From: Thermoplasmatota archaeon | GTDB lineage: Archaea; Thermoplasmatota; Thermoplasmata; UBA10834 | Assembly: GCA_018818785.1 (NCBI GenBank) | Contig: JAHIRF010000005.1 | Coordinates: forward strand, 339,513 to 403,512 | Reading direction: 5' to 3' | Length of the DNA stretch: 64,000 nucleotides | Made by a program: the position numbers and the translations under genes | The notes under the pieces: generated by a model | The model's database searches: none | The model's input: the letters and a program-made list of their open reading frames with translations, nothing else | Told to the model about the DNA's origin: nothing | Shown: one piece after another, positions 18,868 through 27,884 of the stretch | Position numbering within the stretch: position 1 is the first letter of the stretch | Layout: the number at the start of each line of letters is the position of its first letter

Positions 18868-19086
18868 TCAGCGGCGTCTCTTCATCGCGACGACCGCGAT
18901 TCCGACGGCGCCGATCGCACCGCCAGCGAGCAACAGGCCGAAGTAGCTGCCGAACTCAGGTATTTCGAATGTGAATGATACGTTCACCCATTGATAGGGT
19001 GCTGACGTGGCGATCGTGGAGTTGGGCGGTTGCTGTGCAGATTCAGGATCAAGAATCCTATGGCCGATGTGAGACATCTTATGCAA
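18868..19086 (-). pseudogene. C-terminal fragment of a surface protein with a PEF-CTERM-like sorting signal
   Basis: 72 residues from TTG 19086. The C-terminus reads 'FEIPEFGSYFGLLLAGG', then a hydrophobic helix, then the basic end KRRR: exactly the three-part layout (PEF motif, helix, basic tail) of archaeal PEF-CTERM sorting signals, the targets of archaeosortases. The N-terminal part has no signal peptide and no ribosome site, and the frame is closed by a stop about 14 codons upstream of the TTG. I read it as the surviving 3' end of a longer secreted protein. It could also be a short real gene. It lies 6 kb from the archaeosortase gene. Confidence 0.6.
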
Positions 19087-19373
19087 GAGAATGATGCGTG
19101 ACCTGATTATGAATGAATAGAATCAATTGACTGCTCAAAGCAATCTTTTCTTTCTCCACGATTGCGGGTGGTGCGGAATCAATTGTGATGGTTCGTGGGA
19201 AGAATCCCTGGTCCAATTTACTGGGACGATGCCCTTCGGGACAATCCTTTTTGTAGGAGTTCAACATACAGTCTCAAAACCACAAATCACTCGGCGCCTC
19301 TGGCACTTCTGGACGCATTGATTAGAGGCGGACCGCATAGACTGTGGAGAAGAAGACGATGAGCTGAAAACGG
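19087..19373. other. Intergenic region, no gene seen
   Basis: Contains stops in all frames within short distance. It probably represents the lost 5' part of the PEF-CTERM gene on the minus strand, now unrecognisable, and the leader of the MttB-like gene on the plus strand. I see no RNA gene or repeat. Confidence 0.4.
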
Positions 19374-19383
19374 AAAAGGAGGC
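19374..19383 (+). promoter_or_regulatory. Ribosome binding site of the MttB-like gene
   Basis: 'aaaaggaggc' followed by 7 bases and then ATG 19391. It is one of the strongest Shine-Dalgarno sequences in the window and fixes the start. Confidence 0.7.
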
Positions 19384-19390
19384 GAGAAAC

Positions 19391-20839
19391 ATGGAGGGTA
19401 TCAAGTGTGGACCCAAGCTGAAGGTTCTGACGGATGAACAGGTCGATGCGATTCACGAGGCTACGCTGAAGATTCTTGAGAAGACCGGCGTTAGGTTCGA
19501 TAGCGAGAATGCTCTCAAACGCCTCATAGCTGCCGGGGCAGTCATGCACCCGACCAGGAAGAACGTGCTTACATTCCCGAGGAGCATGGTCGAGGAATGT
19601 ATCAAGAAGATCCCACACTACGGGACCTACCTCGCGAGAGATCCAAAGAACGATGTTGAATTCGACGGGGAGACCACCTTCGCCCACTGCCTGGGCGGCA
19701 ACCCGTTGATGAAGGACATCGACACGGGTGAACCGAGGATGTCCACTCTGAAGGACGTCGAGGATGCAACGAAGCTCATGGACGCGCTTCCCAACTGTCA
19801 TACGATCTCCAATCTGGTGGTTGCTACGGACGTGCCACCAGAGATCCTTTCCATCAAGACGATGGAGGCCATGATCAAGAACACCAGCAAGTGCGTCTCC
19901 GGTTACGCACTGAACATACCGACCGTCGATGCGATGGTCAAGATGTGGGCCGCGGTCGCCGGCAGTATGGACGCGCTGATGAAGAGGCCTCTGTTCTCCG
20001 TGTACGGTTCGCCGAGCAGCCCGCTCACTTGGGACGAGCACGCTGCGGACGTCATGCTGAAAGGCGCGGAGTATGGAGCGTTCGTCGACATAGTGCCCTG
20101 CCCGATCTGCGGAGGCACGGCACCAATCACACTCAGTGGCGGTCTCGCGCAGCAGAACGCAGAACTGCTCTCCGGTGTCATGCTCATACAGACGGAGAGC
20201 GCGAAGATCCCGATGCAGTACTCCGGCAGGTTGAGCATGCTCGACCTCCGAACGGGCAAGAACATCTGGGGAGTTCCCGAGATGGCTCTGGTATCCGCTG
20301 CGACGGTACAGATCGCTCACAGGTACAACATGATCGCTGATGTGTACGGCGTCACCACCGATGCAAACGACTGGGGCATGCAGGTCGGACTAGAGAGGAT
20401 GATGGCGGGGATGCTGCCGGCGATGGCAGGCGCGGACAATCTGTCCGGCATCGGCGGAGCATGGGACAATGCCGCGAGCTACGAGATGCTTGTCATTGAC
20501 AACGAGATCTATGCAGATATCTTCCAGGCGATGCGCGGGATATCCTTGGACGACAACAAACTCGCACTCGACATCATAGACAAGGTCGGTCCGATGGGCA
20601 ACTACCTCGCACAGATACACACGATGAAGAACATGAAGGACATCCGCATATCGCCTCTGTACGACAAGCGCCCGGCGGACAAGGCGAGGAAGGATGGCAT
20701 ACGCCCGTTGCAGGACCTCGCGAGGGACGCGGCCAAGAAGATCCTGAAAGAGCACCAGCCAACTCCGTTGGACAAGGACCAGCTCAGGGAGTTGGAAAAG
20801 GTCGTGAAGGAGTCCGAGAAGATACTGATGAAGAAGTGA
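19391..20839 (+). CDS. Trimethylamine methyltransferase (MttB) family protein without pyrrolysine
   Basis: 482 residues, the full family length. MttB-family enzymes move a methyl group from a quaternary or tertiary amine to a corrinoid protein. The reading frame has no in-frame UAG, so it is a non-pyrrolysine member of the MttB superfamily (like glycine betaine methyltransferase MtgB); the part around 'GMLPAMAGADNLSGIGGAW' (about residues 337-355) is where true MttB carries pyrrolysine. N-terminus 'LTDEQVDAIHEATLKILEKTGVRF' is characteristic. No corrinoid protein, MtbA-like or RamA-like activase gene is nearby, so its partner must be elsewhere. The substrate cannot be named. Start fixed by a strong ribosome site at 19374-19383. 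Confidence 0.88.
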   Translation: MEGIKCGPKLKVLTDEQVDAIHEATLKILEKTGVRFDSENALKRLIAAGAVMHPTRKNVLTFPRSMVEECIKKIPHYGTYLARDPKNDVEFDGETTFAHCLGGNPLMKDIDTGEPRMSTLKDVEDATKLMDALPNCHTISNLVVATDVPPEILSIKTMEAMIKNTSKCVSGYALNIPTVDAMVKMWAAVAGSMDALMKRPLFSVYGSPSSPLTWDEHAADVMLKGAEYGAFVDIVPCPICGGTAPITLSGGLAQQNAELLSGVMLIQTESAKIPMQYSGRLSMLDLRTGKNIWGVPEMALVSAATVQIAHRYNMIADVYGVTTDANDWGMQVGLERMMAGMLPAMAGADNLSGIGGAWDNAASYEMLVIDNEIYADIFQAMRGISLDDNKLALDIIDKVGPMGNYLAQIHTMKNMKDIRISPLYDKRPADKARKDGIRPLQDLARDAAKKILKEHQPTPLDKDQLRELEKVVKESEKILMKK

Positions 20840-20882
20840 ACCATCCCTCACCGGTATCCCTGCAAACCCGTTCAAAAAACCC

Positions 20883-23800
20883 TTACTTCGTTTTCATCTT
20901 TCGAACGAACAGGTAGCCCGCTGCGCCTATCACTGCGACGATTCCCGCGACCGCGCCGATGACCGCCCAAGGACCGACGGGGCCATTGAGACTGAATACA
21001 CTCGTCTCGATGGAGAACATGATGGTAGTGGTCTGTGAATTGTTCGCTTCGTCATACAGTGTGATGACCAACTCGTGTTCGCCATCCGCCAGGTCCGTCA
21101 GTGTGATGCCATCGATCATCGCGGTGATCGGATCGCCGCTATTCAGTTGGCAGAGAATGATGCATGGGCCACTCATTTCGTCGGAGCAAGTCCATGTGAT
21201 ATCGATCATGTTCGATGTGGATCTGAAGCCCGATGCTCGATCAGGGGTCACCACGGGTTCATCCGTGTCAACCTTCACGACAATCGATTTAACGGGCTCG
21301 ACATTCCCTGAGAAATCGACGGAGTAATACTCCAGGAGGTGGACGCCATCTCCCAGGATTATCTCCGAAGAGTAGGTTGACCATTCCTCGGAATCGATCC
21401 TGATGAACGTCATGTAGACGTCGCTCGCATTATCTACTCCTGTGAAGCTGACAGTGACCGGCGAGACATACCATCCTCTTCCGCCTTGAGTTCCGTTCTT
21501 CGAGAACTCGGTGTGCGGAGCCTCGGCATCGATTCCGAATGAAATCTCTTGTGCATCCTCTATGTTGCCCGCGATATCGACAGAATAGAATTCGATCGTA
21601 TGGAGCCCTTCGCCTTCGACGGTGAACGGTGCTGAATACTCCTGCGCTGCATCACCGTCTAAGCTGTAAAACATGCCAGCAACGCCGCTCAATCCATCAT
21701 ACGCTGATAGGTTCACCTCCACTGGTGAGCGGTACCAGTTGAAGTGTCCCCACGTTCCTGACAAATCGCAGCTCGTCACGGGCGCAGTGCCATCGATCAT
21801 GACCTCGATTGATTTCGACGATTCGCTGTTGCTGTAGCAATCCACGGAGTAGTACTCGACATGGTGAACCATGTCTCCGAGGAGAATGATTGGGAATTCG
21901 TAGACATACCATTCGCCACCGTCGACTCTGCAATATGTCACGGGGTCGGGATCGAAATCGTCCATCGCGTAGAGAGACACCGCGACCACGCCGGTGTACC
22001 AGCCGTCAAGACCCTCTGAACCGTTCCATATCACGAACGTGAACGGGGCCTGGTTGTCATAGACCTCCACTGTGATAGATGCACTATCCGTGCTGCCCGA
22101 TGAGTCGCGCACCTCCAGACCTACGGTGTACGTCCCGATCGTGGAATACGAGTGCGTGACCATCTTATCCGTGGACCAATCCACATCCCAAACACCATCA
22201 CCCTCCCAATCCCATCGAACTTCCAATGAGGACGCAAGATCGATATCATCAGTGCACCCAGTAGCATCGAACTCGAATATCGTGGACACATTTCCCGATG
22301 ACGGCGTCACGGTAACTTCTGCGACGGGAGGCTGATCCAGGATATCGGACGACATCGAGAATCTGACGAAGGGTGCGCCATATGGCATCAATCCGACCCT
22401 GTCCCATTCATTCTCCAGATAGCTATGGGCAACCTGAGTGTTCGACCACTCCCACATATCGATCGGACCGACGAATGCCAATGTGCGCGTCAGTGGATCA
22501 ACGAATATCTGGTCCTCGAAATCTGTCCACATGGGCTCGGAATAGATGCAGGTCATCGACTCGTATATCTCGTTGATTACACCAGTTCCGGCGTTTTCCA
22601 GGAATAGTTGCTCCTCTGCAGGCCACTCGAAGAAGAGCGATTCTCCTTCAGACAGATTGAACGCACCAGGGACATTGTGATACCGCACATACTCGCCATA
22701 TCTCGCAGATCCGGGAGTCAGGCTCAGCCGCTCCTCATATTCGTAGGCATCATAATCGGAATATGGATGCTGAATGCTCGAAGGCACGTAGTCTTGACAC
22801 ACAGGCTCCCAGACCCAGCAAGGATCGCCCCCGACAGATGATGCGAATGCATACATCGCATAATCGACCACCGTATCGATATCGATGTTCGATGATTCAG
22901 GACCGATCTCCGCGTGCATCGAGAAGTCCTCGAACCAGTACTCTGAATCATCCATCCACGCGTCGTGCAGCCATCTTGCCATGAGTGCCTCGAATCCCCA
23001 TGATACGATCTGCTGGTTCACGACCACGGTGTCCCCTACACGCTCAGCCGTGAGCTGGTGCATGAACACCTGCAACGGATACTCGTACATGCAGTAGATG
23101 TCTAGTCTATCATTCGCTTCAGAATCGATGTAATCCCACCATGCGAACCTGACGGATTCGCTTTCTGCAGACCACCAGGATGCGAAGTCATCCCACGCAT
23201 CCACGGGCATGCCCAAGACGGACATAGCTGCAGTCTGGTCGAGAATCATCTCACCGTCGAATATCGTGATCCATCCGTCGTTGTTGTCCGCAGCGACCGG
23301 TGATAAGATCTCCAGTTCTGCATCGGTGCCGTATGTGAAGTACCAATCGAGCGTGACGTTTCCACCACTTGTGGTCCCAAGGTTCGGGACGAACAAAGGC
23401 TTCTCAATCATGTTGATCTCAGGCATGTTCCTTCCAGTTATGTCCAAGCGCATGTTGGAATATGTCCAGACGTTGCCCTCCTGAAATCCATCGACCCAGT
23501 CATAGATGTAGGGATAACTGTCACTCCATGTGATCTCGTCGCTCCTCTTCTCGTACCATTCACCGAAAGGAACGTTGAACATGTCGTACCATCTGTATTG
23601 CATGGACCTCTCGTCTCCATAGCCTGGAAGGACTGTCACCACAAGCGAATCGAATGCCGATTGATCATCTTTGTCGGTGACGGTGAGCGTCACATCGATG
23701 TTGCCATCCGAATAGAAGCATGTGACCACGGACTGCCCGAACATGTCGTACGAACCATCGGGTCCGTCGAAGGACCATGTCCAGTTCAGAGATTCGATCG

Positions 23801-25628
23801 AGTCATCGGGGTCAATTGCGCTCCCGCTGAATACTACTGGAACGCCTTCATTCACAGTGACATCCTCACCTGCATAGACATCCATCGGACCAGTATATTC
23901 GTTGAGCTCGATCGACAGGTAGAACCATGGTCCTGCAGGGGACATGTTGGGATTCTCATGCATATCTGGATAGTTGGTCCAGGTCATCTCGTCGTACGCC
24001 ACCAGTGTGTACGGGTACCAGAGGACTACATACGGAGAATCGTGGTACAGAATATCCTGCATCTCGTACACGATATCCTGTCGGATCGCATCATCCGTCT
24101 CGGCCAACTGCTCTTCGTACAATTGATCATAATATGAGTTTGAGTAGAACGAATCGGACCAAGCGGTCCAATCGGTAGGAGATTCCGGTATCATATCCGT
24201 GGTCATAACGGATAGCGCGAAGCTGGGGTTAGCAGATCCTCCATATCCGAAGTCCCACCCCCAAATGAACAGGTCCAGACTGCAACTAAGCCAGTAGTTG
24301 TAGAGCATGCCCTCTGATATAGCGGTCACTGAGGTAGAGATGCCTATTGATGCTAGGCAGTCCGATATCAAGTTCGCTGCGGCAATATCGGCGGTCTCAT
24401 CGTTCCGGACATGAATAGTGAAATCCAATGGAACACCGCTCGTGACATTCTCCCTGATGCCGTCGCTATCGATGTCGATATATCCTGCCGCGTCCAACAG
24501 TGAGGCTGCAGCATCTAGGTCGAATGGCAACTCAGATTCATCCGGGATATCTAAGTGCCAATACTTCATCGTCTCAGGGAGCAGCGTCTCCCCTACTCCG
24601 GCATGACCGTCCAAGATCGCGTCCACCATATATGTCTGGTTCACGCACATGGCAATTGCTTGCCGCACTGACCTGTTCGTCGTCTCGAGGTTATCACTTG
24701 CCTTATAGAAGTTGGTCCTGATCTCCTCCGAGGCGCAGTTCACGCCAAGCTCAATGATACTCCCAGATTTGATGGACTGGCCTCCGATCCCCGGAGTTGC
24801 GACGAGAGACTCCCAGTTCATGGCGGGAACATCATATGCTAGGTCTATCGAACCAGCCATGAGTGAATTGATAATTCCTTCCGGAGTTGAGAACATCTGG
24901 AAGAGTAATGTATCGAATTTTGCAGCTCCCAGATGATACATGGCCCAACTGGTCATGCGGACATAATTATTGTATACGAACTCATCCAGTATGAACGGTC
25001 CTGAGCCGATCGGGCCATCAGGGAAGTATGCTGAACTCAAGACATCGACATCGCTCAGGATACTGGGGGGCACGTTGCTCCATATATGCTCTGGTAGTAT
25101 GGGGATCATCGAGTAAGGGAGGTCCGCCGTTGGAATGCTTGTGGTTATCTGCACGGTGTTGCTGTTCAGAGCGATGACCTCGGTCACATCGGTCAAGAGT
25201 CTGATGTACAAGGAGCACTCAGCTGGGTTGGACAGGATCAAGTTGTAAGTGAATGCGACATCGTCCGCGTGAACCTGCTCACCGTCGTGCCAGTAGACGT
25301 CGTCGTCTATTACGAATGTCCAGACCAGCTCCGATTCGTCGCAATCCCATGACGATGCCAGCATGGGCGCAGGCATCATATCCGAATCGACCGATGTCAA
25401 TGATTCGTACATCAGGGATAGTATGGTGTGGGAATTCCGCAAGACCGCCCTGAACGGATTCAACGTATCGACGCCACCAGTTGTTCCCACGATGAACATC
25501 GCAGCGTCTGCGCCTTCCACGTCATCCGCGATGTATAGCAGGTAGGCAAATGGCGAAATCACCAATGCAACGATCAAAAGAGATACCTCTACGATTCTGA
25601 ACTTTTCAGCGTTAGCGGGCCAACCCAT
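20883..25628 (-). CDS. Family 5 extracellular solute-binding protein fused to PKD and Ig-like repeats, membrane anchored
   Basis: 1581 residues. N-terminal signal/anchor helix (about 12-32), then a peptide/nickel-type SBP_bac_5 domain (about 45-575) with 'GGVDTLNPFRAVL' and 'LVWTFVIDDDVYWHDGEQVHADDVAFTYNLI'-like signature (about 100-130; only part quoted in sense). It continues with PKD domain 1 (about 583-670), a large unassigned region, PKD domain 2 (about 1098-1190), three to four OmpL47/Ig-like repeats with the pattern 'GWYxSPVxVxLxAxD...LxGDGxHxxEYYSVDxxGN' (about 1197-1500), and one C-terminal helix with a basic end (RKMKTK). Start ATG 25628 follows GGGAGGAAGT. No ABC permease or ATPase adjoins it. 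It is probably a surface protein anchored at both ends or by its C-terminus, catching peptides or sugars. Confidence 0.88.
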   Translation of the reverse strand: MGWPANAEKFRIVEVSLLIVALVISPFAYLLYIADDVEGADAAMFIVGTTGGVDTLNPFRAVLRNSHTILSLMYESLTSVDSDMMPAPMLASSWDCDESELVWTFVIDDDVYWHDGEQVHADDVAFTYNLILSNPAECSLYIRLLTDVTEVIALNSNTVQITTSIPTADLPYSMIPILPEHIWSNVPPSILSDVDVLSSAYFPDGPIGSGPFILDEFVYNNYVRMTSWAMYHLGAAKFDTLLFQMFSTPEGIINSLMAGSIDLAYDVPAMNWESLVATPGIGGQSIKSGSIIELGVNCASEEIRTNFYKASDNLETTNRSVRQAIAMCVNQTYMVDAILDGHAGVGETLLPETMKYWHLDIPDESELPFDLDAAASLLDAAGYIDIDSDGIRENVTSGVPLDFTIHVRNDETADIAAANLISDCLASIGISTSVTAISEGMLYNYWLSCSLDLFIWGWDFGYGGSANPSFALSVMTTDMIPESPTDWTAWSDSFYSNSYYDQLYEEQLAETDDAIRQDIVYEMQDILYHDSPYVVLWYPYTLVAYDEMTWTNYPDMHENPNMSPAGPWFYLSIELNEYTGPMDVYAGEDVTVNEGVPVVFSGSAIDPDDSIESLNWTWSFDGPDGSYDMFGQSVVTCFYSDGNIDVTLTVTDKDDQSAFDSLVVTVLPGYGDERSMQYRWYDMFNVPFGEWYEKRSDEITWSDSYPYIYDWVDGFQEGNVWTYSNMRLDITGRNMPEINMIEKPLFVPNLGTTSGGNVTLDWYFTYGTDAELEILSPVAADNNDGWITIFDGEMILDQTAAMSVLGMPVDAWDDFASWWSAESESVRFAWWDYIDSEANDRLDIYCMYEYPLQVFMHQLTAERVGDTVVVNQQIVSWGFEALMARWLHDAWMDDSEYWFEDFSMHAEIGPESSNIDIDTVVDYAMYAFASSVGGDPCWVWEPVCQDYVPSSIQHPYSDYDAYEYEERLSLTPGSARYGEYVRYHNVPGAFNLSEGESLFFEWPAEEQLFLENAGTGVINEIYESMTCIYSEPMWTDFEDQIFVDPLTRTLAFVGPIDMWEWSNTQVAHSYLENEWDRVGLMPYGAPFVRFSMSSDILDQPPVAEVTVTPSSGNVSTIFEFDATGCTDDIDLASSLEVRWDWEGDGVWDVDWSTDKMVTHSYSTIGTYTVGLEVRDSSGSTDSASITVEVYDNQAPFTFVIWNGSEGLDGWYTGVVAVSLYAMDDFDPDPVTYCRVDGGEWYVYEFPIILLGDMVHHVEYYSVDCYSNSESSKSIEVMIDGTAPVTSCDLSGTWGHFNWYRSPVEVNLSAYDGLSGVAGMFYSLDGDAAQEYSAPFTVEGEGLHTIEFYSVDIAGNIEDAQEISFGIDAEAPHTEFSKNGTQGGRGWYVSPVTVSFTGVDNASDVYMTFIRIDSEEWSTYSSEIILGDGVHLLEYYSVDFSGNVEPVKSIVVKVDTDEPVVTPDRASGFRSTSNMIDITWTCSDEMSGPCIILCQLNSGDPITAMIDGITLTDLADGEHELVITLYDEANNSQTTTIMFSIETSVFSLNGPVGPWAVIGAVAGIVAVIGAAGYLFVRKMKTK

Positions 25629-25781
25629 GCCTACTTCCTCCCGAACACCCGATCCGATAGATACCGGATGCAGTCAATATACATGATAAAACGCTATATT
25701 AATGTTGAGTCAGACAACCACATAGACTCATGAGCAAGGTCTAATGTATGCGCAATCCATTCTGTAATCTGGTGGGATTCG

Positions 25782-26774
25782 GTGCTCTGTCCGAACTGTG
25801 GGAAGGAGAATCTGTATGATTCGTTGTATTGCATGACTTGCGGATCTGCGATACGACAAGTCAAATCGATCACGAGCAATGAACTCTCGAAGCCAAGAGA
25901 GGCGATCAAGGATGCGATAAGCCAACGGACAGCTTCCGACAAAATCCTGCCACCTTGGATCGTCATGATCCCATTCATGATATCGATAATGGGTGGAACA
26001 GTCATCTTTGCCGTCGCGCTAAGCAAGGCGTTCGAATACTTCTCTGAGAATAACGAGATCGTGGACGATTATGATTTCATAGCCGGTTCCGAATGGATAC
26101 TCATACTCGCACTTGCGATCTCTGCCATATTCTACTTCTCATATGGATTGATCACATACCAATTGATAGACAGGATGAACAAGCACAGCGCTAGGGAGAT
26201 CAGTCTGAGGTTGTCGGTCTCTTCCTATATCGAGACGCTCACCAGTTCGTCCGCTCAAGGAGGCAGGAGCGAGTTGGGTTGGAGTTGGCTAGGGGACCAA
26301 AGCTTCCTATCATCCGACAATGTGAAGCGAAGGTCTCCGACCCTATGGATGGTAATCATCGCCTCACCGATCATAGGGTCGATCTTGCAGGCACTCCTCT
26401 ACTTTGCATATGACTACGATACCATGTCCAGATATTCGCTACTCGTAACCGCGATGTTGCTGATAATCGGAGTGTTCATGCTGTATCTGTTCAACTCCCT
26501 TATGAAAGAAATTCACGAGCACGACCGTAGATGGATCGAGTTCACTAGGGATGTGAAGGTATCATTGGCAAGGGCGGGGTTCACCGCTGGCACGTTGCCC
26601 GATCACTCCCTGCTCGAGAAGCGTTCATTCGCGCTGTACTTCGTCCTATCATTTGTCACCATGGGATTGTTCATGATATACTGGTGGTACATAATTCTGA
26701 AGGACCCGAACGATCACTTCAAGAAGCAATGGGAGTTCGAGGACGGGCTGATGGAATTCATATCTCCGAGATAG
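25782..26774 (+). CDS. Zinc-ribbon membrane protein
   Basis: 330 residues, GTG start. The N-terminus is a zinc ribbon with two CxxC knuckles, 'LCPNCGKENLYDSLYCMTCG' (residues 2-21). Four to five membrane helices follow (about 60-85, 107-130, 195-220, 225-245, 285-305), with a coiled polar section between the second and third. The last helix part, 'SFVTMGLFMIYWWYIIL', resembles the end of DUF4234-like proteins. It is an archaeal zinc-ribbon membrane protein of unknown role. It converges with arsM, gap 24 bases. Confidence 0.65.
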   Translation: MLCPNCGKENLYDSLYCMTCGSAIRQVKSITSNELSKPREAIKDAISQRTASDKILPPWIVMIPFMISIMGGTVIFAVALSKAFEYFSENNEIVDDYDFIAGSEWILILALAISAIFYFSYGLITYQLIDRMNKHSAREISLRLSVSSYIETLTSSSAQGGRSELGWSWLGDQSFLSSDNVKRRSPTLWMVIIASPIIGSILQALLYFAYDYDTMSRYSLLVTAMLLIIGVFMLYLFNSLMKEIHEHDRRWIEFTRDVKVSLARAGFTAGTLPDHSLLEKRSFALYFVLSFVTMGLFMIYWWYIILKDPNDHFKKQWEFEDGLMEFISPR

Positions 26775-26798
26775 CCAAAGGCTCGTTGATGAGCACGC

Positions 26799-27686
26799 CT
26801 ACGGCTTCTCTGCGATTATCCTGTAGCTCGCGATCATGTTGGATAGGTCGGTCCCTTGGGAGACTTTGATGATGTTATTGTCAGGAGGTGCGAGGGAGAG
26901 CGATGTCTGGACATCCGGGACGTAGGCCCTCATCTGTTCGTAGGTGTAGATGACCTTGTCTTGGACCTTGATGTTGACGAAGCCCGCGAGCTTCATCCCA
27001 CCGATATAATCCTCCTCAGATACCGCTCCGCTGACGCAGCTCGACCATGCAGCGAGGTTGGTCTTGAGTTCATCTGGAAGCTCGCGCAACAGGATTATAT
27101 CGGATACGGCAAGCCGTCCACCTGGTTTGAGTATCCTGAACGCCTCGTTGAATACCTGCTGCTTGAACGGTGATAGATTTATTACGCAATTGCTTATCAC
27201 GACATCCGCGCTCGAATCCTGGAGTGGGATGTGTTCGATCTCTCCCAGCCTGAATTCGACATTATCGAACCCGTTCTCCTTTGCGGTCCTGCGGGCTCTT
27301 ACGATCATCTCTGGTGTCGCGTCGATCCCTATCGCCCTTCCTGTCGGACCGACCTTCTTGGCCGACAGGAACACGTCGATGCCTCCACCGCTGCCGAGGT
27401 CGACCACGGTCATGCCGGACTTGAGGTCTGCGATCGCGGTCGGGTTGCCGCATCCGGCGCTCACCGCAGCCGCATCGGATGGAAGTGATGCGACATCTGA
27501 ATCCGAATAGATGGTCGAGCAACCGCACATCGTGTTCACCTTCGGACCGCAGCATGAGGTCTCCTGCTCTGCCAATGCCCGGTATCTCTTCCTCACCGCT
27601 TCTCGTATCTGCGATTCCTCGACATCTTCGGACTTCACTCTCTTCTCGTGATCGTTGGACAAAGGAGACACCTCGGTGATTACCAT
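26799..27686 (-). CDS. arsM: Arsenite S-adenosylmethionine methyltransferase
   Basis: 295 residues from ATG 27686; the frame is open to 27755, but a box A ('aatatatc', 27709-27716) lies in between and predicts a leaderless start at 27686. Motif I of the SAM fold is 'VVDLGSGGGIDVFLSAKKVG', followed by 'IGIDATPEMI', 'VISNCVINLS' and 'ILKPGGRLAVSDI'. Cysteines expected for arsenic binding are present: the N-terminal pair 'ETSCCGPK' and 'MCGCS', 'SNCVINLS' and 'SSCVSGAVSEEDY'. The enzyme methylates As(III), giving volatile or less retained forms. Divergent from a thioredoxin-fold gene over a palindrome at 27755-27774. Confidence 0.9.
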   Translation of the reverse strand: MVITEVSPLSNDHEKRVKSEDVEESQIREAVRKRYRALAEQETSCCGPKVNTMCGCSTIYSDSDVASLPSDAAAVSAGCGNPTAIADLKSGMTVVDLGSGGGIDVFLSAKKVGPTGRAIGIDATPEMIVRARRTAKENGFDNVEFRLGEIEHIPLQDSSADVVISNCVINLSPFKQQVFNEAFRILKPGGRLAVSDIILLRELPDELKTNLAAWSSCVSGAVSEEDYIGGMKLAGFVNIKVQDKVIYTYEQMRAYVPDVQTSLSLAPPDNNIIKVSQGTDLSNMIASYRIIAEKP

Positions 27687-27754
27687 ACACACTAGCTCGT
27701 TCATCCGATATATTCCTTCCATATGCGCGATCGTGAGCCAAACCAACCCCATCA

Positions 27755-27774
27755 CGTACTACTCTCGTAGTACG
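27755..27774. promoter_or_regulatory. Perfect 8-bp inverted repeat, candidate operator
   Basis: The arms 'cgtactac' and 'gtagtacg' are separated by 4 bases (tctc). The site is between divergent arsM and the thioredoxin-fold gene, upstream of the box A of arsM and 31 bases from the box A of the other gene. Size and position suit a dimeric repressor (ArsR or similar). No regulator gene is adjacent. It could alternatively be a small hairpin. Confidence 0.5.
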
Positions 27775-27803
27775 ATTATCGTAACAGTGCTCCGTTTCTC
27801 AAC

Positions 27804-27816
27804 AATTAAATATACT
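27804..27816 (+). promoter_or_regulatory. Box-A promoter of the thioredoxin-fold gene
   Basis: AT-rich element 'aattaaatatact'. It lies about 75 bases before ATG 27885, which itself has GGAG 8 bases upstream. This gives a leader of about 50 bases. Confidence 0.4.
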
Positions 27817-27884
27817 CATAATGTTGAATAAGGACGTGTGGGTCGAAAGAATCTGGTACGATCAGAGTAAGCTGGAGAAATGGT

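Noticed and set aside
19322-20320. 332-residue minus-strand frame
   Set aside because: Antisense shadow of the MttB-like gene, with His/Arg-rich composition typical of the complement of GC-rich coding DNA.
20330-20470. Possible pyrrolysine site in the MttB-like gene
   Set aside because: There is no in-frame TAG; the frame passes straight through the expected site and ends in TGA at 20837-20839.
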